A DNA stretch of 64,000 bases, taken from the NCBI GenBank assembly GCA_021234155.1, contig JAJEKV010000028.1, positions 8,570,134 to 8,634,133 on the forward strand. The letters run 5' to 3'. A model generated the notes under the pieces. It ran no database searches, had not been told where the DNA came from, and saw nothing but the letters and a program-made list of their open reading frames with translations. The first letter of the stretch is position 1. Each line of letters starts with the position of its first letter. This document shows positions 12,500 through 22,970 of the stretch, piece by piece. The translations under genes were made by a program, and so were the position numbers. The stretch comes from Isoetes taiwanensis. Taxonomy: Eukaryota > Streptophyta > Lycopodiopsida > Isoetales > Isoetaceae.

Positions 12500-13064
12500 T
12501 GACCTTTCCATTTCTCCAAAATGCATTTTTCCCCTCTTGTTTAGCTTCTTTACATTTTGCTGATCCTTGCTTGCATTGAGTAAGCTGGGCCATGGTCAGG
12601 TCTTCATTGAGCCATATGTTTTGCCCTTTTAGCAGATGGCGTTGCCTCATGGCTGCTAATTTGCTGTCAAGGTTAGCAAATTTTACTATGATGTTTCGGG
12701 CTTTTCCATTTGGTTTGCCCACCCCGAAAACTTCATGAATATTGCTGCCCAATCGCTTTCAATTGATCAAAGAAAGAATGCGCTACCACCTCTTTAATAC
12801 TCTCATCTTTTCTCCGCGCGGACCCACTATTCTTAAATTCAATGCTCACCGGTTTTTTTCTTTGTCGTTTCTTTCATATCATGAGAGCGGGCCGTTCAGA
12901 TTATCAAGCATCTCTTTCAAATACATATTCTCATTATTGCATTCATCGTGAATGTTGGGAGTTTTTCTTGCGTACCATTCTTCATTTCCAAAGATAATCG
13001 GCATTTTTAAAGCTTCTACTCCCCTTTTTAAGATCAGATTTTCTTCCTTCATTTGAGAAATCAT
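12500..13064 (-). pseudogene. LINE ORF1-like relic (coiled coil plus RNA-binding domain)
   Basis: Read on the minus strand, an N-terminal heptad-like stretch (QMKEENLILKRGVEALK) is followed, in other frames, by a domain containing KPNGKARNIIVKFANLDSKL and then GQNIWLNEDLT. The order coiled coil, then a 'GKxRxIIVKF' strand, then an 'IxxNEDLT' motif is typical of ORF1-type proteins that accompany LINE retrotransposons. At least two frame changes separate the parts, and no endonuclease or reverse transcriptase follows downstream, so this is a 5' remnant. Other coiled-coil transposon accessory proteins have the same design and cannot be excluded. Confidence 0.55.
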
Positions 13065-15848
13065 ATCGACATATACCTTTCATCGATGGGTCATTTCCAG
13101 CCCCGCCTGTGGATTGTTGTTTTGATTGCCGACGGTGAACCCACTGGTCGGATATGCCCTTCACCGGGAAGGGAGGGAGGAAGGAGGGAGAGGGAGGAGA
13201 TGAAAAATATCTATCACGCTGGCAACCTAGTAGTCGGGCCATTGGTATTGCGGTGATGGTCTTTGATAAATCCTTTGGCTATAGGTGGCCTTATCTAGGA
13301 TCAAAACCCACTAATTAACATCAGGTAATAAAAAATAATAATCAAAACATAAATGAGGCAAGATAAAATAAAAAAGATATCTATCGCTGGCAAAATGTTC
13401 TAGTGATCGTGCCATTGGTTATGGGCAACCCCTATCTAAGCTCAGAACCTACTAACTACCATATGATGGTTAAAAGAGGTCATTGGAAAACAACTTTCAT
13501 GTATCACATCGCACGGAAACACAAGGCAATAATGTGGGTTCAAATCCGACATGCTCTCAAACTAATACGTAATCCAAGCATGTTAGCAAGTAAAGGCATA
13601 AGGTTCCCAAATTATCCAGTTAGTAAGGTTTTGGCAAAGGTTGGGAGGGAAATGGGGTTAGGGTTTCATAATGTTTTTTGGCTGCCCGGGTATGGTTTCA
13701 TGGTAGAGAATCGTAGGCTGGTCCGCATGGCGGGCGAATCGATGGTCGCCTCTTATTTGCCGGAGGAGATGGCGAAGGCGCCGGGCGCCGATGGTGTCGC
13801 CGCAGAGCCCGGAGGCTCACTGGCATATGCCTTGCCAAAGAGGGGTTTGTGGCTGCATTTTTGTCTCGGGTTGCTGTGATGCGGCTTCTCCTCAGATTTG
13901 TTAGTGTTTTACAAGGAGGTTGTACGCCGGGCGCTTTGAGATGGGATTGCCGGGTGTCGAAAGTTTTGTCCCCGGCCGCTGAGGTGAAGAAATTCTTCTA
14001 CATATTCAAGAAGGAATACTTCACCGATAGCGCTATATGTGGCATGGTGGGCTGATTGAGGGCTCATCCGCCGGTTCTTCGATTGCCTAATTGTGGAGCC
14101 GCTTTCTTCCATTGTCCAGGTTTTCTCGTGGCCGGAGACTCCGCGGAGACACATCGGCCATTTGTTGCAAAGAACTAACTTTCTTGAAAAGTACATTGGT
14201 TGTCCGCCGCCGCTCCAATTGCTACCGTGGTGGATGGAGACATGGCTGCTATAGGGGCGAGGTGAGTTGAGTTGTACAATTGGAATGACCGGGGATGCAA
14301 AGGTGCATATGGGTCGGGTTTCACCGGGTGCTCCTTGGAGTTCTTTGTAAAGGCAGGGACCGGTTTTGTGAATACAAGAGTTTTCATCAAGCAAGTAGTT
14401 TTGCAAAGTAGTATAAGGTGCATCCGCTTTCTTTCTTGAAATGTGTACATCCTTCTATGTACATGTAGTATATGAATTGGAGCCGCTTTTGGCAGGAGCT
14501 TTTGGGCATGCACGCCTTCGTGGAAGCCCCGTTTTGAAGCTTGTTGGATAATTTCATGACTCTTGTTCCCTCATGTTTTCTGTTGTTTTGGATTTGTGTT
14601 CATATTCTGGTTATGTACAGATGTTTTGGGCATGCACGCCCTTTGTGGAAGCTTCTTCCTGAGGCTTCTTTCATGACTATTGTTCTGAGATATGCACATC
14701 CGCAATGCAATACATGTGACCCGTTTCACTTTCGCTCCTCGCTATGTTACAGGTATCTCTTTGTAAATGTAATGCTATGACCTTCACTATTTATTTGTAT
14801 GCATTAAAGTATTAGGTGTACGTATATACGTAGAAACAGCGTATGGGATGCGCAGGCGTATACGTGGGTCTGATGTGGAAATTCCACAACCCTTGATTTG
14901 GCACATTCATGGAATAATGCTTCGATCCAACGATCGAAAAAAAGCAATAAGGAAAGAGCAATAAGGAAAGACCAAAATACCTAATCTATTTAAAAATATG
15001 TATCTGCAAACATATTCAAATCCAACCCCATAGCATTAAAAAAATGTATCTACAAACGTATTCATATCTACAAATATATTCAAATCCAATCCCATAACGT
15101 CCATATATAGTTAAGATCATATAGTTAAGATTCCAACTTCGGTCATATATAGTTAAGATCGCCGTAACCATCATTAGACAATTTGAATAACAAAAAATAA
15201 TTATAAAAGCAAGTAATATCCATTTTTCTAATATCAATATGCTTTATGTTGAAGTTGCACATATGGATTTTTTAAGGCCGAAAGTAAAAATGCATATTCG
15301 ACATTAGCCCGCAACGCCAGGGCACACGTAATGTTAATTGGGTCCAACCCCCACAAACTTTGAACGAAAGAAATGTTCACGGTAGGCTTGGCCGCCACGA
15401 TAAATTTCTTGTACATGTAATTCTACATATTACAAATATCTTCCTTTATATATATTCTTATAGGGTGCGGTGTGGATGAACGATCGTTTGAGGTTAGGGC
15501 ATTGTGGGCCATTGATTTTGGCACGCGGGCGTAATGTACCTACCAGTAGTTGGCTGGGAGGATGGGCAAGGACATCGATTCTTACGCATGGATGCTACGG
15601 CTACCTGGTCGAGGAATCGCATGCGAAGGCGGAGGGGCTACTGTGGCGCCTGCTTCCTTCCTTCCTTCCTTCCTTTATCGGTAGCATCGAAGCGAAGTAG
15701 AGGGGCTTTAGAAGAACAAAGCGTAGGGTCAGCTATTTTATTTGGGTTGGGCGCTTGAATTCCACGAAGCTTCGGTGATAGGAAGTGCATGAAATTTTGA
15801 GAGCCACTAGACTCAATTGCTCTGCCTGTTGATTTTGCTTGCCTCTAT
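13065..15848. other. Intergenic DNA with imperfect duplications
   Basis: A diverged direct repeat is visible at 13,208-13,320 and 13,379-13,462 (both with TATCTATC..GCTGGCAA and a CTA..AACC(C/T)ACTAA block). A second pair lies at about 14,505 and 14,628 (GGGCATGCACGCC). Short units based on ATATTCAAATCCAA and ATATAGTTAAGAT recur at 15,000-15,160. A 158-codon plus-strand frame (13,403-13,879) overlaps one duplication and has no recognisable domain; I treat it as probably non-coding. Confidence 0.5.
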
Positions 15849-16038
15849 TGAGAAACGAGAGAGTTGCAAGACGCTCGCAACAAAGAAGCAAAAACAACGA
15901 TGATAGATTCATTCTCCAAAAACGAAACATAAAATGCATTTGAAGTTCCTTAAAGTTAGGAACTAATACTAAATGCTCCAACAAAGTCTTATCTAATAGT
16001 AACGCTAGAACGCCAGCTATCTTTTGTCATATCCAACA
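15849..16038 (-). repeat. 3' LTR of the short element
   Basis: About 190 bp, TG...CA bounded. It closely matches 19,420-19,607 through ATGATAGATTCATTCTCCAA and ACTAATACTAAATGCTCCAA, with scattered differences including a small indel in the middle. Confidence 0.8.
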
Positions 16039-16129
16039 CCCCTCAAGAAGATGACTAATAGAAGAAACCGGAACTACAAACAACTTTTTCTCAGATTTGC
16101 CCACACCGCCCATACGAATCCTCGAAACA

Positions 16130-16400
16130 GCTTTTGAACAGTTTCTTGTAAAAAGACTTTGTGAGACGCTCCCCCTTAGCCAAATTCAAAATGAACTCCA
16201 CTTCTATGCTTCTCGGAGAAAACTTTATGAAGCACCCCGCCACCCTTAGCCAATTCAAAACGAACTCCACACTCCACCCACTATATGTACCCTTACCAAT
16301 GTTGAATGGATTCCTTTGAGAGGACTTTACCAAGCACTCCCTCAACCAATTGAAGACTAACCCCACTTCTCCTATTCCACCATCTCCCGCCAGATCCACC
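16130..16400 (-). repeat. Three imperfect copies of a 70-95 bp coding repeat
   Basis: On the minus strand one open frame repeats a phrase three times: FNWLRECLVKS, then EFVLNWLRVAGCFIKFSPRS, then EFILNLAKGERLTKSF. The DNA copies start near CTTAGCCAAATTCAAAATGA (plus strand). This lies next to the 3' LTR and is part of the element's interior. Function unknown. Confidence 0.65.
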
Positions 16401-16499
16401 ACTTGCAACATAGCCACCTCCATATGGAGTTGTTCCCGGTCCAGCTCCAAAGCTTGAATTAGCATTACAAGCTTTAGAACCCCAAGTATTACCAAGGTA

Positions 16500-17097
16500 T
16501 CCTCAGATTTCACAACACCCTCCAAAGCCACCTGGCCCTAACCTCCAAAGACATGTAGCCCCTCCCTGAAGCTCTATAGCCGCCAGCCTGGGTGTAATCG
16601 ACAATATTCTGCCCAATTGTTCCACTTGATCTCCACATTGCTGCACCATAGTTGTTGGCACTAGCATGCTTGGGTACCCACCTACACCACCATAGGCAGG
16701 CGGGTTAGCACCCCAAGCACTTCTGGCACCCAGTGACATGCTATAGCTGCATGCTCCATGTCTCTTCCATATGCACCACTACGTGCACTAGCATAACTAC
16801 TACCATATCCATATCCAGATAGTGATGCCCCATTCCCTATATTGGCACCATAATCGCTAACAAAGAGATCCATTCACGCCCATATGCCCCCGCAAGACCA
16901 TAACCTGGCTGAATTCCGACCATATGCATTAAGTTCGTATATTCTATTTCATGATGCAAAAGCTTAGTTTGTATCAAAATCCAATATTTGAACCAAAAGC
17001 TAACATTCTCCCCTTGCATCTTGAAAAAGAATATCAATGTTATCTCCCCATCATCAATCTGCTCAAGGGATCTGAAACTGCAAAAGCCTCTAGGCAT
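16500..17097 (-). pseudogene. Possible captured hnRNP-like RNA-binding protein fragment
   Basis: Several overlapping minus-strand frames encode a Gly/Tyr/Ala-rich tract: QPGYGLAGAYGREW, then ANIGNGASLSGYGYGSSYAS, then ARSAWGANPPAYGGVGGYPS. Just upstream is MPRGFCSFRSLEQIDDGE, which resembles the RNP1 strand of an RNA-recognition motif (PRGF-x-F) followed by a helix. An RRM followed by such a tract is the layout of plant hnRNP A/B-type proteins. The frame changes several times, so this copy is broken. It sits inside the LTR element, in the element's own orientation, which points to gene capture. The assignment rests on composition and one short motif and is tentative. Confidence 0.4.
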
Positions 17098-19407
17098 GCT
17101 TCTGAAGTTTAGAGCTTTCTTCCCAAAAACTCATGATCTAGAGACGCAACTTGCTGCTTGTGATTTGATATAGGCCTTGTGGATAACGCTTGCTTGATGT
17201 TGATGATCCTAACGCCATGCACTTTCTGCTCCTGCCATAGACTTCCACTGTTTCTAAACCTTTCTCCTGGCACCTTCACCTTGGCAAGGTTTGCCAAATA
17301 CCCCATCAGATTCCCGAGCCTATATCGGCTTTAATCAAATGAATCACGGTATTCCTTGCATCACCTTTGCTCGCTTTCAACATGAGCCATAAACACCCCA
17401 AAGATTCGTGATTTTGCTCCATATAAAATGCTCAATCAACACCTTGTTCCTCATGAAGCATGCAAACAACACCTTGCTCCTCCCGAGCCAAAACCAACCA
17501 ACCGCATGATCTCAGGATTATGCATGTCATGAACAAAAGGCATACAGCCAAGTTGTTCCGCTCCATAGAAACCAAAAGTAATCATTTGGCATCACTTGTG
17601 CTTTTGCTTTTAGATGCCAAGAGCACTCATCAAGACCATGGTTCTCCATATTAACCGAAAGTGTCTTGCACATCTTCAACAACGTAATCTTCTAGGTCAT
17701 GCTCGACGGGTTTTTGCATGTGCTATCATATATCTCAAGATGCTTTGACCTACATGCCATCTTTATTCTTTATTTTGACCGCCATTATAGTTGATAACAC
17801 GCCTTTTTTTTCTATTGCATGGATGCAACCAGCACTAAGCTTCTTCCAATTATGATCTATAATGTTCAAGGTGCGCCTAAATCCCACTCATGATACTAGC
17901 ACTCCTTGTAACCAAAGAAATCCTCAAATGGATCACACATTGCAGTCCAGTAGCTTTGATTGTACAACTCGCGGGTAACCGCTTTCCTCACACCTCCACT
18001 TGTCCTTGAATTGTCCCCCTAGGCTCAAGTATTGCTGCTCTCTTGCTAATTGCCGGACGTGGTCCTCCAGACTATAGGGCTTTGAGGATGAGCTCCCTAT
18101 TGTTCCAGGGATCCTCAAGGGTTGCACCAAGAATGTCGATACTCAGATAGGGATCAACTCCCCTTGTCTTTTAACCAACGGTTCCTTCCAATACCGTGGA
18201 GAACAACCATCTCCACTAACAAATATTTTGCCCATTGGATTCACAAACCCATTTTGCAATAATTCAAAAATCCTTAATGCACATGGAACTGCTTTTAAGA
18301 AAATACCTTTGTTCCCAAGAAGTCTCTACAATCAAGAGCTGTGGATGGAGAGGACCTTCAGGTAACAACTTTCTATGCTCTTTAACCAATATGAGAGCAA
18401 CATTATCCGTGATGATAACCATCATTTAACATCTGTTTGTGGATGATTCTTGCATGGGCTAATGCTTCTCTGCAAGCATAAGCTTTGAAGATACTTATTA
18501 GTAAGACTTCATCAGAATCTACACTTTCCTTTTGCATGCTCCCAAGCCATTCTAGACCCATGTTGACATCACTTTGCCCAGCATATCCATGGTGAAGATA
18601 TCCTGTAGTCCTTGTATTCCATGTATTGTATCCACAATCAATAACTTCAAAAAGACATTGGTTGCCTCAACTGTGCTTTTATTTTTAGGAAAAGAAACAG
18701 CCTTCAAGTTCATTAAAATAATTTGTGAGTTCCACTTCTTTCTGCTTGGGACACTAAGTTTTACTTCCACTCCACTTACACATTTCGGCAATCTTCTGTA
18801 GTATGGCCATCCATTATATATGACCACAATCCTTCTAGATGCCATGACATATTCCCACTTCTTGCCGGTTTCGGTTCTCCACTTAAGCTAAATTCGCCTT
18901 TGCCCATACTCTCTGCACTTTGGCAGACTTTGCCATGCACCGAAGAATCCATCAAGAGTGTCTCTAGCTTTCTTGCGCCATTAGCTTCTTCATGGGTTCT
19001 CTACCTATAGTCTCGTGCGTTCTCCCCTTTAAGCTAACCGTCTTTTGCCCATACTCGCACTTGTTTTGCAGACTTGCCATGCAATCGGAAGAATCCATCA
19101 ACAGTGTTCTAGCTTTCTTTGTCGCCATTATCCTTTGTCATGGGATCTTTTCCTGGTTCGCAGCCTTGCCATGCTACAAGCATCCAGAGCCTCCATGCCA
19201 TATATCGTGGTGGTTCCTAGTGAGTAACCAAAGCCCCACACGACACACACACCAAATAATGACATGTCCAGGACGGTTCTTGAGCATTTTCATGTTCCTT
19301 GCCACGAAACAACCCGCCAAGGTCGCGCACAACAAATTTTGACATCTACTGATCGCTACTCGTTCCTTCATCTCCAAAAGTTTCTTTGATTTTAAGAGCC
19401 ACCGCCT

Positions 19408-19419
19408 CCGATACCATAT
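19408..19419 (-). promoter_or_regulatory. Primer-binding site
   Basis: The minus strand reads TGGTATCGGAGGC next to the right LTR. The usual initiator Met-tRNA site is TGGTATCAGAGC; the difference is the loss of A from CAG, the same CAG-to-CG change seen throughout the TE sequence here. Confidence 0.7.
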
Positions 19420-19607
19420 TGAGAAGCGAGAGAGTTGCAAGGCGCTTCATAACAAAGAAGCAAAACAACGATGATAGATTCATTCTCCAAAACGAAACAT
19501 AAAAAACAGACGAGTTCCTTAAAGTTAGGGAACTAATACTAAATGCTCCAACAAAGTCTTATCTAATAGTAACGGCTAAGCGCGGTCATCTTTTTTCATA
19601 TCAAACG
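19420..19607 (-). repeat. 5' LTR of the short element
   Basis: Mate of 15,849-16,038. The outer boundary (about 19,607) is uncertain because the last bases differ between the two copies. Confidence 0.75.
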
Positions 19608-21149
19608 GCTGTTGTTTTGGGCGGATTCCTTGTTTTACTTGAAAACGAAGCCCAGGGCACGCTTTTTTCACAAATCGATGCCATTTTTTCATTTTTGGGA
19701 CTTGCTTATTGTAATTGCAATTGTCTTTGCAAGAAATTACCCGCTCCTACCGAAATATGGTGGCGGCGTCTGTATCACGATTCGAATGGCACTAGTTATG
19801 TAACGCTCGGTCCGGATGAGAGGGCATTTGTGCACCACGCCGATCGACACAATAAGGAAGCGGCCTTCTTGCGTGTTGTAGTGAGGACTAAGGGGTCACC
19901 AAGAATGGACCACTTAAGGCGCTTAATCCATATAATAAGCATTGATTAACTAATCCGCCTAATTTTTATCACAAATTGATCCTTTACTCCCCGCCCGCAA
20001 GCTAAACCAAAAACAATTAAAAAATGCTGGCTTTGGCCTCTAATTACACGCTTAAAGTGATCGGGTTTTGCACCTCAATTGTCCATCGATCCTTATATGT
20101 CGGTATGAATGGACCATGTAAATACTGCATAAATGGATCGTAAACTCACCCTCAATGGACATGCTTGTGTTGGTAAATTGACCACCTCACGGTACACCAA
20201 TAGATAATAATTGCACCAAGTGGTGCTTGCTCTACCATGGCATTGGACCTCCCTTTTCGGCTCAAATTGACATGTTTTGTACTAGAATATTCTAAATTCA
20301 CGTTGGGGATGGAAGGCAATGATCCTTCTTAACCTTTATAGGCTAACACCCATGCATCCCCCCGCAAACACCCCAACAAACACACGTCTATGAGTTTGGA
20401 ATGTTAGACAACAAAGATTTGCCGCCGCCTAACATTCAACTCATAAAAATTAACTCGCATAAATTGAAGTGCTTCTTACCTAAACCGATAAGCGCCGTAG
20501 TAGTATTCCACAATCTAAAATTCTAACACAACAAGAATTAAACACAGCAATTGTACAATGCCAATGCCATTGATATAAGTAAGAAAAATGGAAGATTGAC
20601 ATTTTGTGCTACAACTCAGCCTATAAAATAGATACATTAAATCAAATTACAAAATTGTGCAACAAACAAGCAACAAAATGTTGCAGAAAATTACAAATAC
20701 AAAAACCTTTATAAGGCATTCAATGACTTCATCTTCGCTTGGCAATTTCAACCGGAGGCTTGTATCGATTCATTGCCACCTCCTTGGTATTCATGATAGA
20801 CTGGTCCATTATCATTATCACCAAATTTCCATGATAGCCATCAGGTCAGGAGAGTAGTAACCCTCCTGGATCAGCCTCAGCCAATCACTTAATATTTCTG
20901 CTCTAATTTTCTTCTGCTGCAGATAGTGATCCCAGGAGCACTCATGTGTTTCCTCAAGTGAACACCCAAAACAAGTGTTGTCCTCCCGGCTATCCTCGAC
21001 TATCCCGCAAGTGAGCAATACATGGTTGATAAGCGCGATCTTCATGGCCATGTTCGCTACAATTTCAGCCAAGAAATGTTCTTCAAGTAGAGCACTCTTA
21101 CCGTAGATTAGCATGAAACAATGATGTCAAATGAGGTATCGATTCATGC
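19608..21149. other. No gene recognised
   Basis: Ordinary AT-rich DNA with short frames. A 98-codon minus-strand frame at 20,818-21,114 lies just downstream of the pogo-like relic. It could be that element's C-terminal or trailing region, but I recognise no motif in it. Confidence 0.4.
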
Positions 21150-21179
21150 CAACAGTGCCATTTTCCTCTTCCTTAATTT

Positions 21180-22970
21180 CTCTTTGGCCTTTTGATCTTG
21201 CTTCCAAAGCGATGTTGAAAGGCTTTTCTCTTCCCCAAACAATTAGTCAAGGCTTAAACTTATATTTTCCTCCTCAGATCAAAAATGAGAGCCTCAGACC
21301 TCTGTGACATGCTTTCATAATGTGTCTCACGAGATTGAGCCTCCTTGGCAGCTTTCATGATTGCTTTCCTAGTTGCCTCCATTTTATCTTTTTTCTCTCA
21401 TATAGCTTCTTTCTTTTCAACAATTCTTTCTTCTCTAATCTTATAGCCTCCGCATTACAGTTTTTCCTCTTCAATCCTAGCATGAATCATTTGATGGAGG
21501 TTACAAAAAGCCCGACCAGTATCATCAGGGGTAGCTTACTTCTCTTGGCTTTAGGCCTTGTGTCAAGAACGCCAACATGTGGCTGGTTGAACTTGCATTT
21601 CTAGGGAGGAATAGGAGCTACAATTGGCACTTGTGGGTCTGGGGAGCTACAATTGGCACTTGTGGCTCATGATCGGGGTCCTCAATTGGGGCCGGCAGAT
21701 CGATTTAAAAAACAATAGAACGGTGGATCAGTAGGTTACCCGGGGACAATGAAGAAGGGGCACATTATCCCTCATTGTCTTCACCATCTTCATCTTCACC
21801 GCCCCGCACAATTGTTTTCGCAGAAAAAGGATCGGGGAGATACTGGCCAGTAGCATTGAAGGGGCATTCTGATTTTTGGCAAAACCAAGAACTATGTTTG
21901 GACCAGTCAAAGACTCTTTGAGAGAAGTAGAAACCAGAAGCGCCATGTCTTCCTTTGTTGGTTCGTCTTTGGTTTGGCATGCATAAAAGCTGCCCTATTC
22001 CTTCTAAATCTATACTTGAATGGAGAGAAACAGATACGCCAAGTGGCTGCAATTTATGACCGGTATGTGCGGGTAAACAAAGGATATGAAGGCCAATACT
22101 CTTAGCATGTTGGATAGCTTTCAAACTCACATGACTTCCATGTCCATCACATATGAGTAGATGTGGTTTTTCACGAAATTCCACCAGAACATTGGCTGCA
22201 AAATGATCTAGCCAAGGCATCAAACAATTCATTTGTAATCCATGCTTTTTTTGGTAAGCCATGGCAAACACGTGCTCACACCGTACCCATCAAGTCCCTA
22301 TCCTCATCCTCTTCCCTTTGAACACATAGTAACCCGGGCAGAGAATGACTGCAAGATTTTACACAACATAAAAAAGGTCAGCCATTCCCTATTTTTTTGG
22401 GGTTGTCTCGGTTACATTTCTATCTCCTCGTCTAGCAAGAATTCTAACACCCTTCTACCACCACCTTGCACCCCCGCCATCACAATTCCAAATTGTGGCA
22501 GACAAATTTAAATCAACTTGCGGCTTCTTCAAAGTGCTGTAAAAAGCCTCTAAATTAGTGGAGGTCATGGCCTTAATCCTTTGGACCTCCACACATTGTG
22601 GAGACCTCAAAGATAATTGTGGGTTTCTCTTCTTGAATCCCTTCCACCAAGATCTCGCCAGAAGACCATCTTTGAACAATGTTTGCCTATTTATACACAT
22701 CTCTCCCACCTTCTCCCCTCAATAATTCCAATGTGATCCCTCGCCCTCATCAGCACATTGATGGCGAATTGAACTAATGCTCTTTCTTCCTCTTGAGTGA
22801 GGCATTTAGGGGACGGATCCGAATTTCTCACTAGTTATGCCATTAACCCAATTCCTAAGTGTAGTTTTGGGAATGCCAAAGTGCCCAGCAGCCTTTCTTA
22901 TAGACATACGACCATCATCAATGGCATCCATAGCCTCTTCCATTTGCTCTATACCCAAGCCCCTATCCAT
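21180..22970 (-). pseudogene. Pogo-like (Tc1/mariner) transposase relic 1
   Basis: Translated on the minus strand in pieces, the domain order is that of a pogo/CENP-B-type transposase. First comes a helix-turn-helix starting MDRGLGIEQMEEAMDAID, with GHFGIPKTTLRNWVNG (22,970-22,860). Next is the CENP-B-type region with WWKGFKKRNPQLSLRSPQ (22,709-22,500) and the first catalytic Asp in IWNCDGG. Then comes the DDE core LLICDGHGSHVSLKAIQHAK and LPAHTGHKLQPL (22,271-22,030), and finally a Lys/Glu-rich tail (about 21,480-21,180). At least three frameshifts or stops separate these. The usual third Asp after LQPL is Gly here, so the enzyme would be inactive even with the frame repaired. Terminal inverted repeats were not found. 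Confidence 0.8.

Larger units (their letters stand above)
15849..19607 (-). mobile_element. Short LTR retrotransposon without pol
   Basis: Two direct repeats of about 190 bp (15,849-16,038 and 19,420-19,607), beginning TGAGAA and ending in or near CA, bracket 3.4 kb. Inside the right copy lies the complement of a Met-tRNA primer-binding site, and beside the left copy the minus strand reads CTTGAGGGG, a short polypurine tract. The element therefore reads right to left. I find no reverse transcriptase or integrase motif, so it would depend on another element for movement (LARD or large TRIM class). The interior carries Gly/Tyr-rich frames that look like a captured host gene. I could not find a convincing target-site duplication. 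Confidence 0.75.

Noticed and set aside
13650-13672. Telomere-like GGGTTAGGGTTT
   Set aside because: Only one to two units, inside ordinary sequence; not an interstitial telomere array.
13403-13879. 158-codon plus-strand frame as a gene
   Set aside because: It overlaps a diverged duplication, has no recognisable domain, and composition shifts midway from AT-rich to GC-rich.
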